Shown here piece after piece: positions 36,201-45,705 of a DNA stretch of 64,000 nucleotides. Under the pieces are notes generated by a model that saw only the letters and a program-made list of their open reading frames with translations, was not told the origin of the DNA and did not search any database. The stretch is from positions 1,739,262 through 1,803,261 of the forward strand of contig NZ_AP014821.1 of NCBI RefSeq assembly GCF_001548115.1, read 5' to 3'. The stretch comes from Geminocystis sp. NIES-3709. GTDB taxonomy: Bacteria > Cyanobacteriota > Cyanobacteriia > Cyanobacteriales > Cyanobacteriaceae. The stretch's first letter is position 1; every line of letters starts with the position of its first letter. The translations under genes were made by a program, and so were the position numbers.

Positions 36201-36272
36201 AAGCCCATTAAAATCTAGATTTGTCGATCGATAACTTAAGAAATTTTTAAGGGTTAACTTTCTCGGAATCAT
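33255..36272 (-). CDS. sbcC: Exonuclease SbcC / Rad50-like ATPase
   Basis: The start MIPRKLTLKNFLSYRSTNLD is typical of the family, with Walker A GANGAGKSS at 31-39. Two long coiled-coil arms flank a zinc hook CPLC near residue 495. The C-terminal ABC half has signature SGGEAFRINFAIRLAI, Walker B LLIVDEGFGTQD and a final switch His (TVTHMP). With SbcD it processes DNA ends and hairpins; the sbcD gene is not in the window. At 1005 residues it is normal. Hairpin processing is relevant because this genome is rich in palindromic repeats, but that link is only a thought. Confidence 0.95.
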   Translation of the reverse strand: MIPRKLTLKNFLSYRSTNLDFNGLHTACICGANGAGKSSLLEAITWVVWGKTRTVSDDDIIHLGEKNTRVDFEFIYNKEYYRIIRTRQRKGSGTLDFQIVSSNGYKSLSGKGLKDTQDNILNCLKIDYDTFINSAYLRQGRADEFMLRKPAERKKILADLLKLEQYEKLAESAKDSAKQYKIRSEEIARNLEDILSQLEEKQAINLELENTEKDLQYLQLKEEEKSIKLKEINLLHSQRDSLHDRVLWQRNQLDNIIQRIKTLETEKMGVDEEINKLNIILEQKSIITEKYQDLQDLRVEDQQLNDRFQIYQNLLTKKQKLEENLREESNNLILNIQKEKTNLENLIKQQEELEKIVIKTGDLTTEIQALKMCRERLKQLDEIQKDIVPFLQQQQNLKTALERELAKLEMELERIKQEEMNLHVKLAEVPKKRQDFFNLEKQLKELENKKNYQKRVQEKGESQKSLIEIYLNNQKTIEKQIEKLHQKLDILNQDHAVCPLCDRELDDNHLTHVIMKTREEEKQLESESWHYKTEKRNCERELEKLRLEYGKLNQELVNENILKQSYIKLENQLDSIEDIYNQYEKNQAEKEKLTQLLTSGNYAPEIQQQLLEIQNTIESFNYNEKDHALLRQEESNLRKVEYQQLKIKDVQNDLNKLLKRKPELDNKINELELEFKKLTENSSLQLKINEINREIQEINYDSNYHQNIRQNLQQLQSYEFQYLQLQEGKKQHPQLEKKLQQLTTNLDNYQQEKLTTETELKAIEEQLSSLKDYSLELQTLQQQWEQYRKNIDDLFRKKGGLEQSLATLKDREKDRLKLEKILEECQKNYRIYQELSIAFGKNGIQSLMIENILPQLETEANNLLARLTGSQLHVQFLTQKPKARSSKSASLKDTLDIIIADSQGTRSYETYSGGEAFRINFAIRLAISRILAQRSGTPLQLLIVDEGFGTQDSEGCDRLIAALNAIAEDFACILTVTHMPQFKEAFQTRIEVYKTEEGSKIRLST

Positions 36273-36409
36273 AACAATTAGGGATTAGAAGTTAGGGGTT
36301 AGGGATTAAGGATTAACGGTTAAAGATTAATCAATAAATTCACCGTGTAATAAATTGAACTCAAAATTCTTGAAGTAGTCATTACTCACTACTTATTACT
36401 CATTGCTTC

Positions 36410-38482
36410 TTATTGTGGTTCGCCAAAAATGATAACCGATCGAGTAATTTGTTGCATTACTTCTGTGGTAACGTCACTAACGGCTAAACCTCCAGCAGTA
36501 CGACGGCGGACAGATCTTAATATAACAAGATCATAATCATATTTTTCCGCAGTGTGTAGAATGGCTTGGGCAGGATTTGGATAACGTAATGTTTTGATTG
36601 TAACAGATATTTGAGAAGCTATCTTTTCAATAGCAATATTTAAGGCAGATTTAAAGATGTCAATTTGATTTTTAGTAACTTTTCGATCGTGGACATGAAG
36701 CAGAGTTATACTAGCTTTATTACTACTGGCAAAAATAGACGCAAAACGAATGGTATTAAGAGTTTTTTGATCTATATTTTTAACAGGTACAAGAATTTGA
36801 TGGATATTAATAGGATCATCTAAAAGTTGCATGACAGCCACAGGACAATGAGAAGACCAAAATACATTATCAATTAAATTACCAAATAAACGAGCTTGAA
36901 TGGTACTATTAGCACTCCATCCCATCACAATTAGATTAGCTTGGTTTTCTCTTGCTGTGCGACTGATAGCTTCCGCTAAATCATCGTCAATACGAATAAC
37001 GGGCTTAACAGATACTTGAAATGGCTCACTATATTGTATTGCTCTTGTTAATAGTTTATTCCCGTTTCGTAATCCAATATTTAACTCTGGCTCATCCATA
37101 TGGACATGAGCTTTTACAATAGATAAAGGTATCACTAATCCCGACTCAGAACGAGCTAAAATTGAACCGATTTCGATCAACATTTTTTCCGTTTGAGGAT
37201 TGGAAATAGGTACAACCACGGTAAAAATAGATTGAGATCCTATGACGGATACTTCTTCTTTTTCAGAAATATTGACAGGTTGGATCAAAGAAACATCGAC
37301 ATCAGGCTGAAATAAATTACGAGCATATTTTCCGGTTAAAATAGGCCCCGTCACAGAAGTGATTAACATCATCACAATTACGGCATTAAACACCGCATCC
37401 GATAATAAACCCGCTTCCACTCCGACTAAAGTTGCCGCTAAAGTTGCCGCTACTTGAGGTAATGACAATGACCACATTGTTAAACATTGATCCCAACTAT
37501 ATTTATAGAGTAATTTGGGGATAAGTGCTGCTAAAAATTTTGCAATAAATAATCCTCCTACAATAGCAACGGTAAGAGCAAATTCTTGGCTTAAAGTTGA
37601 AATAAAACCTGATATGTTTAGAATAAGCCCGATCGAGACGAAAAAACAAGGTATAAATAAAGTACTACCGACAAATTCAATTTTTTCTTTAACCGGCCCT
37701 TTTCCTACTACATCATTGATGGCTAAACCGGCCAAAAATGCACCAACAATTTTATCTACATTGATTAATTGTGCGCCGACGGAAGCCAAAAATACTGCCA
37801 ATAACACGAACAAAAATTGATTACTTTCTTCATCTCCTGTACGTCTAAAATACTCCTTTCCTACTTTATCAATGCCCCACAATACTCCAGCACAATATAA
37901 AACTAAACTTCCGATTTGAAAAATAAGAGTACCGACAGTAAACTCTCCCCCATGAATAGATACACAGATAGCTAACACCAATAAAGCGCCTATATCAGTA
38001 AAAATAGTTGCTCCAATGGTAATCACCACCGCTTCGTTACCCACAACTCCCAAGCGATTTACGATCGGATAACCTAAAAGAGTATGAGAAGCTAAAAGAG
38101 AACCGAGTAAAATAGAGGAATTTAATCCCATATTAAAGGTTAAACCGATTAAAGTACCAATTATAAGGGGAACAATAAAAGTACAAAACCCAAAAGTCAG
38201 AGAACGATTTTTACTCTTATGGAAGTCATCCAAATCAATTTCTAACCCTGCGACAAACATTAAATAAATTTTGCCGATGTCAGCTAATAGTTTGACAGAT
38301 TCACTTTTCTCATCGAGTAATCCTAAGCCTTCGCCACCAAAAATAACACCAGCTACCAATAAACCGACTAACCCCGGTAACTTAATTTTTTCAAAAATGG
38401 GGGGAATGGTGACAATTACCAATAAAAGAATTGTAAATGTAATGAGGGGACTATCGGGAATTGCCTTAAAAAATTGTTCCAT
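36410..38482 (-). CDS. CPA2 cation/proton antiporter with two universal-stress domains
   Basis: Residues ~8-385 contain 12 or so membrane helices of the Na_H_Exchanger/CPA2 family (FEKIKLPGLVGLLVAGVIFG, SSILLGSLLASHTLLGYPIV, GAFLAGLAINDVVG). The soluble remainder, from about 415, holds two UspA-like domains (ending VVPISNP...LIVMGWS and ILVPVKN...DLVILRSVRRR), probably nucleotide-binding regulators. It should exchange Na+ or K+ for H+ across the cytoplasmic or thylakoid membrane. Single gene, about 140 bp from sbcC. Confidence 0.9.
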   Translation of the reverse strand: MEQFFKAIPDSPLITFTILLLVIVTIPPIFEKIKLPGLVGLLVAGVIFGGEGLGLLDEKSESVKLLADIGKIYLMFVAGLEIDLDDFHKSKNRSLTFGFCTFIVPLIIGTLIGLTFNMGLNSSILLGSLLASHTLLGYPIVNRLGVVGNEAVVITIGATIFTDIGALLVLAICVSIHGGEFTVGTLIFQIGSLVLYCAGVLWGIDKVGKEYFRRTGDEESNQFLFVLLAVFLASVGAQLINVDKIVGAFLAGLAINDVVGKGPVKEKIEFVGSTLFIPCFFVSIGLILNISGFISTLSQEFALTVAIVGGLFIAKFLAALIPKLLYKYSWDQCLTMWSLSLPQVAATLAATLVGVEAGLLSDAVFNAVIVMMLITSVTGPILTGKYARNLFQPDVDVSLIQPVNISEKEEVSVIGSQSIFTVVVPISNPQTEKMLIEIGSILARSESGLVIPLSIVKAHVHMDEPELNIGLRNGNKLLTRAIQYSEPFQVSVKPVIRIDDDLAEAISRTARENQANLIVMGWSANSTIQARLFGNLIDNVFWSSHCPVAVMQLLDDPINIHQILVPVKNIDQKTLNTIRFASIFASSNKASITLLHVHDRKVTKNQIDIFKSALNIAIEKIASQISVTIKTLRYPNPAQAILHTAEKYDYDLVILRSVRRRTAGGLAVSDVTTEVMQQITRSVIIFGEPQ

Positions 38483-38991
38483 GAATATTAAAATTCGATC
38501 GGGTTAAATCTTTTATATCATACTTAAATTTTTTACCAATCAAAGATTTAAAGACATTTCTTAGAAAAAAAGATACGATTTACTAAAAAAATATTCTCCT
38601 AAAATTTGAATTTCAAATGTATGTTATAGTCTTTCTAATATAGCAAAATTAATTGTATCAATATTTATTTTTTCTATCTACCCATCATTGAATAAGTTCT
38701 TACCTATTAACTCTTACTTATTACTTATTACTTAAAAATCTTTTTTTCATCCTTATTAAAAAATTTTTTTCCTTTGATACCTAATTTTAAGAATAAATCT
38801 TACTTAATCAGTTTTATTTAAGAATAAACTTTTAAAAGAAAACATCTAAGTAGTTAAAAAAAAGGTAAACACTCAAAATTATAATTAATAACATTTTTCA
38901 GAAAAATACCGAAATATACTGATTGTTTAATAAAAAAAAGACATTATGATCGTGGATATAGAGAAATATTCTTCAAAATGAGGACGAGATT
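38483..38991. other. Divergent intergenic region
   Basis: AT-rich region between the antiporter (minus) and a hypothetical gene (plus). It must contain at least two promoters but I cannot place them. It includes low-complexity words of the TTACTTATTACTTATTACTT type (about 38700-38735), which recur at other intergenic sites. No gene or RNA recognised. Confidence 0.4.
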
Positions 38992-40011
38992 ATGGAAGCA
39001 GAATTAACACTAGAGGAGAAATTGGATAAACCTTGGTGGAATCGTCCCCTATTGGGAGAAAAAACTCTCATTGATTATCTTTTCGGTCAATCTTTGCGCA
39101 TTAATATTCCCCCAGAATATTTAACTCTTTATAATAGTGCGATCGAAAAAACAGAAAATATTAATTTAACTCTTAAAGCCTTATTCAACGAGAAATTTGC
39201 CAGTAAAGATTTTTTGGCTTATGCGAGAATTCAAAGTTATTTAGATAGATATTATCAGCATAAAAAACATTATTTTATAGTAGGTAAAGAATTTTTTAAA
39301 CCTTTATTAGATAATTTAGATGTTTTTATCAAATTAAATGAAATAGAAAAAGAATATAATGATAGCACTTTTTTAGAATTTTATCATCAATGTCTTGAAT
39401 TAATTAAACAACAACCTAATAAGCTAATTTTTCAAGAAAAATTAAGAAAGTTAAAACAGTATTTTCAGACACAAGTTGATCAAGAAAAAGAACAAGTAAC
39501 CATCAGTGTTTATACAAAATATTTATTTGCTCTTTCCGAATCTCCTCACCTGTTAAATATCTTTTATCAGATTAAAATTAACAGAATTGAGAAATGGGAA
39601 CTCCTGAAAAAAATTAAAGAGTTTATTGATTACAATATAAAACATGATATTGAGGAACTAAAATGTTTTGTTTTGTTAGTTAAAAATAACGAAAATGAAC
39701 TAAAAGAAATCGCCACTAAAATTATCAAAATAAAAAAAGAAGAAGGGGAAGATTTTTTAATTATTTCTGGAATTTTGCAATATATAACCCTCAGCTATAA
39801 ATATGAACAATATTATTCACAATTTCAACTTTTTTTAAGTTATTTAAGTAAATGGGAAAAAACTTACTCTTATATTATTAATTTTCGGGAAAAATATCCT
39901 AGTGATCAATACTATCATCCCCCTTATTTTAAAGTAAGGTTAGCTGGATTTGATCTGTACAAAAGCTATCATGATTATTTGAATACCAGTTATTTGACAA
40001 AATACATATAA
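38992..40011 (+). CDS. Helical hypothetical protein, 339 residues
   Basis: I do not recognise the family. The sequence is largely alpha-helical and rich in Lys, Glu, Tyr and Leu (LEEKLDKPWWNRPLLGEKTL, FASKDFLAYARIQSYLDRYY, KLRKLKQYFQTQVDQEKEQV). It has no signal peptide, membrane helix or obvious catalytic motif. A conserved-looking aromatic N-terminus (DKPWWNRPLLG) could be a good probe for relatives. It stands alone, with 500 bp before and 350 bp after it. Confidence 0.65.
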   Translation: MEAELTLEEKLDKPWWNRPLLGEKTLIDYLFGQSLRINIPPEYLTLYNSAIEKTENINLTLKALFNEKFASKDFLAYARIQSYLDRYYQHKKHYFIVGKEFFKPLLDNLDVFIKLNEIEKEYNDSTFLEFYHQCLELIKQQPNKLIFQEKLRKLKQYFQTQVDQEKEQVTISVYTKYLFALSESPHLLNIFYQIKINRIEKWELLKKIKEFIDYNIKHDIEELKCFVLLVKNNENELKEIATKIIKIKKEEGEDFLIISGILQYITLSYKYEQYYSQFQLFLSYLSKWEKTYSYIINFREKYPSDQYYHPPYFKVRLAGFDLYKSYHDYLNTSYLTKYI

Positions 40012-40358
40012 TTGAAAATGTTAGGTTTCAGATGTTAAATTATAGATTTATAACGGTTTTATTGTTTTTTGATAACCTAATCAATTTACGACTCTTTGAA
40101 GATTGTTATAGTTATTTCAATTAAGATTGAAACAATTTTTTTATTGACAATAATTATAAGTCGAATTATTTATAGATTTTGCTAAAAGTGCGTAACATTA
40201 GTTATTAACTCACACATACTCCAAGATAAATTGGCGAGAATAGGTAAAACGTGAGTTTTTGCTTCTATCTGAAATTTCCTTGACTCATTTTAGATTAATC
40301 CCAAAGTCAGGTATATTAGATTAGAATTTGTTACACACTCAAAAATAATCATTAAAGT
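40012..40358. other. Intergenic, nothing recognised
   Basis: AT-rich spacer with several T- and A-runs and no open frame or inverted repeat long enough to call. It presumably contains the promoter for the epimerase pair that follows. Confidence 0.4.
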
Positions 40359-41303
40359 ATGAAAATAGTCGTCACTGGCGCGAGTGGCTTTTTAGGCAGA
40401 CATCTATTACCTCAACTAAAAAAAGAATATCCTCAAGCAGAAATCATCGGTTTATCCTCTCAAAATTATGACTTGATGAATCCTCTTGAAGTTATCAAAA
40501 TGTTTGAAGACTTACATCCTGAAATATTAATACATTTAGCTGCTTATTCAGGGGGAATTGGAGCGAATAGAGCTTACCCTGCAGATTTTTATTATCGTAA
40601 CACTCTTTTAACTGCTTTGGTCTTTGAACAAGCCGCCAAATTTAATGTAAAAAAAATGATTTACACAATGGGAGGGTGTAGCTACCCTGCAACTGCTACT
40701 TCTCCTATTGATGAGTCCCAAATGTGGCAAGGTTATCCTCAAAAAGAAAGCGCTGGTTATTCTAGTGCAAAAAAAATGGGTATTGTTGCTTCTCAATCTT
40801 ATCGTACTCAATATGGTTTAAATTCTGTTGTATTAATTCCGGGTAATTTATATGGGGAATATGATAATTTTCGGAATAATGAATCTCATGTTGTACCTGC
40901 GTTAATTCGTCGTTTTTATGAAGCGAAGTTAAATCAATTAGAAGAAGTTTCTATGTGGGGAAGTGGTACTCCTAAAAGAGATTTTGTTTATGCTCAAGAC
41001 GTGGCAAAAGTTATACCTTATTTTATTGAAAATTATGATTCTAGTGAGCCGATCAATATTTCTTCTGGTACAACTACACCAATTAAAGAATTAGCTGAAT
41101 TAGTTAAAGAAACTACTGGTTTTGAAGGTAAATTAACTTGGGATACCACTAAACCTGATGGACAAATGGTTAAAATTTTTGATGTTACTAAGTTAAATTC
41201 TTTAGGGTTATCTTGTGATACTAATTTAAAAGAAGGTTTAGAAAAAACTTTTACATGGTTAAGTAAAAATTATGAAAATCAAACCGATGGAATTAGACTC
41301 TAA
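40359..41303 (+). CDS. GDP-L-fucose synthase-like NAD(P)-dependent epimerase/reductase
   Basis: The Rossmann start MKIVVTGASGFLGRHLLPQL carries the G-x-x-G-x-x-G motif. The catalytic pair is Y-x-x-x-K in AGYSSAKKMG, preceded by the family-specific MGGCSYP. GNLYGEYDNF, HVVPALIRRF and WGSGTPKRDFVYAQDVA are typical of the Fcl/GMER branch, which converts GDP-4-keto-6-deoxy-mannose to GDP-L-fucose. The 314-residue length fits. It overlaps the next epimerase gene by 32 bp, indicating a translational pair for surface-polysaccharide sugars. The exact sugar is inferred. Confidence 0.82.
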   Translation: MKIVVTGASGFLGRHLLPQLKKEYPQAEIIGLSSQNYDLMNPLEVIKMFEDLHPEILIHLAAYSGGIGANRAYPADFYYRNTLLTALVFEQAAKFNVKKMIYTMGGCSYPATATSPIDESQMWQGYPQKESAGYSSAKKMGIVASQSYRTQYGLNSVVLIPGNLYGEYDNFRNNESHVVPALIRRFYEAKLNQLEEVSMWGSGTPKRDFVYAQDVAKVIPYFIENYDSSEPINISSGTTTPIKELAELVKETTGFEGKLTWDTTKPDGQMVKIFDVTKLNSLGLSCDTNLKEGLEKTFTWLSKNYENQTDGIRL

Positions 41304-42075
41304 TTTGAAAATTATTATTATTGGTGGAGAAGGTTTTGTTGGTTCAGCTTATGCTCGTTATTGTCAGAAAAATAGTCTTGATTATTTAATCATAAATAGA
41401 GCTAATTATCAAGATAATATCGGTACAGAATGTGATTTATTAATCAACGCTAATGGTAATTCCAAGAAATTTTTGGCTAAAGAAAATCCTTTACTAGAAT
41501 TTGATGAGTCTGTCCGTTCTGTGCGACGATCGTTAATAGATTTTCCAGCGAAAAAGTATATATTTTTGTCTTCTTGTGACGTTTATCCTGATTGTTCAAC
41601 TCCCGAATCAACAAAAGAAGATACGATGATTGACATTTCACAACAAAGTCCTTATGGTTTTCATAAATATTTAGCTGAACAATGTGTGCGTCACTGTCAT
41701 TCAGACTGGTTAATCTTTCGTATGGGAGGATTTGTCGGAGAAGGTTTGAAAAAAAACGCCATTTTTGATATTTTGCAAGAGGACAAACTTTGGTTGCATC
41801 CACAAAGCCAATTGCAGTACATTCACACTGATATAGCCGCACAAATCGTCATGGAGATTATCAAACAGGGATATACTAAGGAAGTTTTTAATCTTTGTGG
41901 TAATAGTTTAGTTAAATTACAGGAGATTATTGATTTAACTAAAAGTAAGGTGACAGTAAATTTGAATATTCCTCCTGTTTGTTATGAGGTTTCGATCGAT
42001 AAAATTCAATCTATAGTCAATATACCTTCTACCCATGAAACCGTAATTGATTTTGTAAAATCGACAAAAAAATAA
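41272..42075 (+). CDS. NAD-dependent sugar epimerase/dehydratase
   Basis: A short-chain dehydrogenase-type Rossmann motif is present (LKIIIIGGEGFVGSAYARYC). The catalytic Ser/Tyr/Lys set comes from KYIFLSSCDVYPD and SPYGFHKYLAEQCV (Y-x-x-x-K). The protein has 267 residues, shorter than the upstream partner. A start at 41287 (MELDSNLK) is equally possible and shortens the overlap to 17 bp. It probably acts on the same nucleotide sugar pathway as the overlapping fucose-synthase-like gene; substrate unknown. Confidence 0.75.
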   Translation: MKIKPMELDSNLKIIIIGGEGFVGSAYARYCQKNSLDYLIINRANYQDNIGTECDLLINANGNSKKFLAKENPLLEFDESVRSVRRSLIDFPAKKYIFLSSCDVYPDCSTPESTKEDTMIDISQQSPYGFHKYLAEQCVRHCHSDWLIFRMGGFVGEGLKKNAIFDILQEDKLWLHPQSQLQYIHTDIAAQIVMEIIKQGYTKEVFNLCGNSLVKLQEIIDLTKSKVTVNLNIPPVCYEVSIDKIQSIVNIPSTHETVIDFVKSTKK

Positions 42076-42176
42076 ACCAATGAAACCATTAGATATTCTG
42101 CTCAATGGTTAATTATTCATTGCTAATTACTCACTGATAGCTAATAATAAATTATTAATAATTAAAGTAAAGAACT

Positions 42177-43211
42177 ATGACAACAAAAGAAAGAACTCTG
42201 CCTAAATTTGATTATTCCACAGTTCAAATTAGTAAAGAAGAAAGTTTAATTTATTATGAAGATATGGTTTTAGGTCGCTTATTTGAAGATAAGTGTGCTG
42301 AAATGTACTATCGTGGTAGGATGTTCGGATTTGTTCACCTCTACAACGGACAAGAAGCAGTATCTAGCGGTATTGTTAAATCTCTCAAACCTGATTATGA
42401 CTATGTATGTAGTACCTATCGAGATCACGTTCACGCTTTAAGTAGTGGAGTTCCTGCAAAAGAAGTCATGGCAGAACTTTTTGGGAAAGCGACAGGATGT
42501 AGTAAAGGACGTGGTGGTTCAATGCATATGTTTTCAGCAGAGCATAAGTTGTTAGGTGGTTATGCGTTTGTCGCAGAAGGAATCCCCGTCGCCACAGGAA
42601 CGGCTTATCAAAGTATGTATCGTCGTTTAGCTTTAGGTGATAAAGATTTTGATCAAGTAACGGTTTGTTTTTTTGGAGATGGTGCTAGTAATAATGGTCA
42701 ATTTTTTGAGTGTCTGAACATGGCCGCATTATGGAAACTACCGATTCTTTATGTTGTAGAGAATAATAAATGGGCGATCGGCATGGCTCACGAACGGGCG
42801 ACTTCTCAACCAGAAATTTATAAAAAAGCTAGTGTTTTTAATATGGAAGGTTATGAAGTAGATGGGATGGATTTATTAGCCGTCAGAGATGTTGCTAAAA
42901 AGGCGATCGAACGTGCTAGGGCAGGAGAAGGTCCCACCCTTATAGAAGCCTTAACCTATCGTTTTAGAGGGCATTCTTTAGCCGATCCTGATGAATTAAG
43001 AGATCCCCAAGAAAAAGAATTTTGGAATGCTAGAGATCCTATCATTAAATTTGCTAAATACTTAACTGAGAATAATATTGTAACTCAAGCAGAACTAGAC
43101 GCAATCGATCGAAAAGTAGAAGAAACTATTCAAGAAGCGGTGGAATTTGCAGAATCCAGTCCAGAACCAGATCCTAGTGAATTGTATCGTTATATTTTTG
43201 CTGAAGATTAG
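42177..43211 (+). CDS. pdhA: Pyruvate dehydrogenase E1 component, alpha subunit
   Basis: The thiamine diphosphate motif is [20 protein letters not shown] with the closing N-N of [13 protein letters not shown]. Other E1-alpha landmarks are [30 protein letters not shown] and the phosphorylation-loop region [15 protein letters not shown]. At 344 residues it matches cyanobacterial/plastid PdhA. It decarboxylates pyruvate and acetylates the E2 lipoyl groups, making acetyl-CoA. The beta subunit is not adjacent, which is normal in cyanobacteria. Confidence 0.95.
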   Translation: MTTKERTLPKFDYSTVQISKEESLIYYEDMVLGRLFEDKCAEMYYRGRMFGFVHLYNGQEAVSSGIVKSLKPDYDYVCSTYRDHVHALSSGVPAKEVMAELFGKATGCSKGRGGSMHMFSAEHKLLGGYAFVAEGIPVATGTAYQSMYRRLALGDKDFDQVTVCFFGDGASNNGQFFECLNMAALWKLPILYVVENNKWAIGMAHERATSQPEIYKKASVFNMEGYEVDGMDLLAVRDVAKKAIERARAGEGPTLIEALTYRFRGHSLADPDELRDPQEKEFWNARDPIIKFAKYLTENNIVTQAELDAIDRKVEETIQEAVEFAESSPEPDPSELYRYIFAED

Positions 43212-43580
43212 GTTATCTTACTGAAATTAAGAAAATAGTTAATTAGCAATTAGCTATTAGTTATCAGCTTATTGTGAAGTTAAATTTCTGATAAACATTA
43301 GTAATTGATTACTTATTCTTTAATAGAAAAAAGACTAAAGACTAAAAGCCAACAGCTAAAAGCTAATCACTTTAATTAAAAGTGTCTAAAATTATCACAA
43401 ATGATTTAGATGTATATAAGTCTCAATTACTACTCCCAAAACCTTATTCATCAAAGGGTTTCTTGTATTTAACTGAGGCAATTATAAAGCTAACACCTAA
43501 CACCTAACTCCGAACTTTGTATGACTTTGTTGGAGAGTCGAAAAACTGTATATTGGTAATGGTATAAAAAATAACTTATT
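43212..43580. other. Intergenic with degenerate word repeats
   Basis: It contains loose repeats of the words TTAGCTATTAGTTATCAGC and ACTAAAGACTAAAAGCCAAC, plus a diverged half of the CTCAGTTCGA repeat (around 43455-43485: CATCAAAGGG then TTTAACTGAGGC). No gene is visible. It separates pdhA from aspS. Confidence 0.4.
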
Positions 43581-45365
43581 ATGAGAACTAATTATTGTGG
43601 CGACTTACGCCTCGAACATTTAGATGAAATTGTAACTCTTTTTGGTTGGGTCGATCGAAGACGGGATCACGGTGGTGTTATCTTTATTGATTTACGAGAC
43701 AGATCTGGTGTAGTGCAAATAGTCAGCGATCCGAACCGTACTCCAGAATCTTACAAGAATGCAGAAAGTTTACGCAGTGAATATGTAGTAAAAATTATCG
43801 GAAAAGTATCTAAACGTCCGGGAGAATCCCTTAACCCCAAATTACCTACAGGGAAAATTGAAATTTATGCGACAAAGATAGAATTACTTAACGGTGTTGC
43901 TAAACAGTTGCCGTTTCAAGTTTCCACCGTTGAAGATGAAAACGTTAGAGAAGATTTAAGACTCAAATATCGTTATCTTGACTTAAGACGAGAACGCATG
44001 AGTAGTAACTTAATATTACGCCATCAAGTGGTTAAGGCAATGCGTCGTTTCCTTGAAGATGAACAAAATTTCATAGAAATTGAAACTCCTGTACTAACTC
44101 GATCGACTCCCGAAGGAGCGAGAGATTATCTAGTGCCTTCCCGAGTAAATGAAGGGCAGTGGTATGCTTTACCTCAATCACCCCAGTTATTTAAGCAGTT
44201 GTTGATGGTGTCAGGTTTCGATCGATATTATCAGATTGCAAGGTGTTTTAGAGATGAAGACTTACGAGCAGATAGACAACCAGAATTTACTCAGCTAGAT
44301 ATGGAAATGAGTTTCATGTCAGAGCATGAGATAATTGAGCTTAACGAAGGCTTAATTTGTCATATCTTCAAAAATGTCAAAAATATTGATTTACCTCGTC
44401 CTTTCCCTCGTCTAACCTACGCAGAAGCGATGAATAGATATGGTAGCGATCGACCTGATACCCGTTTCGGTTTAGAATTAGTAGATGTGTCGGACATCAT
44501 GAAAGATTCGGGATTTAAAGTATTTGCTGATGCTATCAAAAAAGGCGGTACAGTGAAAGTTTTACCAATTCCAGATGGCAACGACAAAATTTCTAACGTC
44601 AGAATTAAACCAGGGGGCGACTTATTTACAGAAGCCACCATTGCCGGTGCAAAAGGTATTGCTTATATTCGAGTTAGGGAAAATGGAGAAATCGACACCA
44701 TTGGTGCTATAAAAGATAACCTCACTCCTGAGCAAAAACAGATATTATTAGACAAAACTGGAGCTAAAGCAGGACATTTACTCCTATTTGGTGCAGGAGA
44801 AACCACTATAGTCAATAAATCTCTCGATCGCTTAAGATTAGTTCTAGGGGAACAATTGGGCTTGATTGATGAAGATAAAATGAACTTAGTATGGGTAACA
44901 GAGTTTCCTATGTTTGAGTGGAATGCTGATGAGAAACGCCTCGAAGCCTTACATCATCCTTTTACCGCACCAAATCCTGAAGATTTAGACGACTTAGCCA
45001 ATGCCCGTGCCTTAGCTTACGACTTAGTCTTAAATGGTGTCGAAATTGGAGGAGGAAGTTTAAGAATTTATCAACGGGAAATACAAGAAAAAGTTTTCTC
45101 TACCATTGGCTTATCTGAAGAAGAAGCAAAAAACAAATTCGGCTTTTTATTAGAGGCGTTTGAATATGGTACACCACCTCATGGGGGGATTGCCTATGGA
45201 CTCGATCGACTGGTAATGTTATTAGCAAAAGAAGATTCTATCAGAGATGTTATTGCCTTCCCCAAAACTCAACAAGCCAGTTGTTTATTAACAGAAGCAC
45301 CAGCAGAAGTAGATAGTAAACAATTAAAAGAGTTACATATTGTTTCTACTTATAAAGCAAAATGA
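43581..45365 (+). CDS. aspS: Aspartyl-tRNA synthetase
   Basis: The protein has 594 residues. The OB-fold anticodon-binding domain begins [20 protein letters not shown]. Class II motif 2 is [20 protein letters not shown], preceded by the AspRS loop ([20 protein letters not shown]). The bacterial GAD insertion runs through ~290-420. Motif 3 is [15 protein letters not shown]. It charges tRNA-Asp. The bacterial-type insertion leaves open whether it is discriminating or also charges tRNA-Asn. Complete and single-copy in the window. Confidence 0.96.
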   Translation: MRTNYCGDLRLEHLDEIVTLFGWVDRRRDHGGVIFIDLRDRSGVVQIVSDPNRTPESYKNAESLRSEYVVKIIGKVSKRPGESLNPKLPTGKIEIYATKIELLNGVAKQLPFQVSTVEDENVREDLRLKYRYLDLRRERMSSNLILRHQVVKAMRRFLEDEQNFIEIETPVLTRSTPEGARDYLVPSRVNEGQWYALPQSPQLFKQLLMVSGFDRYYQIARCFRDEDLRADRQPEFTQLDMEMSFMSEHEIIELNEGLICHIFKNVKNIDLPRPFPRLTYAEAMNRYGSDRPDTRFGLELVDVSDIMKDSGFKVFADAIKKGGTVKVLPIPDGNDKISNVRIKPGGDLFTEATIAGAKGIAYIRVRENGEIDTIGAIKDNLTPEQKQILLDKTGAKAGHLLLFGAGETTIVNKSLDRLRLVLGEQLGLIDEDKMNLVWVTEFPMFEWNADEKRLEALHHPFTAPNPEDLDDLANARALAYDLVLNGVEIGGGSLRIYQREIQEKVFSTIGLSEEEAKNKFGFLLEAFEYGTPPHGGIAYGLDRLVMLLAKEDSIRDVIAFPKTQQASCLLTEAPAEVDSKQLKELHIVSTYKAK

Positions 45366-45483
45366 CGGTTGACAGTTGAGAGTTGATAATTCTCAATTGT
45401 TTCTTTGGAATTTTCATACTCTAATGAGCATTTTATGTCAAAATTATTAAAAGATTAATATAAATAGGGTTAACATTACTGTT

Positions 45484-45702
45484 ATGGCAGGTAAAATCAA
45501 AAAAGGTACATTTGTTAAAGCTATTCGTGAAAAATTAGTAAATAGTTTGGAAGCTAAAGCTAGTGATAATCGTTTCCCCTCTTATCTTTTCGAGAGTAAA
45601 GGTGAAGTTTTAGACTTCAATGAAGAATATGCTTTAGTTAGATTTTACACTCCTACTCCTAGTGTATGGCTCAAATTAGATCAATTGGAAATAGTCGAAT
45701 AA
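45484..45702 (+). CDS. ndhO: NDH-1 subunit O
   Basis: The 72-residue protein starts MAGKIKKGTFVKAIREKLVN and ends FYTPTPSVWLKLDQLEIVE, an SH3-like small beta-barrel as in NdhO of the photosynthetic NDH-1 complex (cyclic electron flow and respiration at the thylakoid). The length and SPSVWLKLDQL-like region match cyanobacterial homologues. Its stop is 3 bp before the mdh start, so the two genes are probably co-translated. Confidence 0.9.
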   Translation: MAGKIKKGTFVKAIREKLVNSLEAKASDNRFPSYLFESKGEVLDFNEEYALVRFYTPTPSVWLKLDQLEIVE

Positions 45703-45705
45703 ATT

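Noticed and set aside
36278-36330. Telomere-like TTAGGG words
   Set aside because: Irregular, internal to a bacterial chromosome and shared with other intergenic word arrays; no replication or end function implied.
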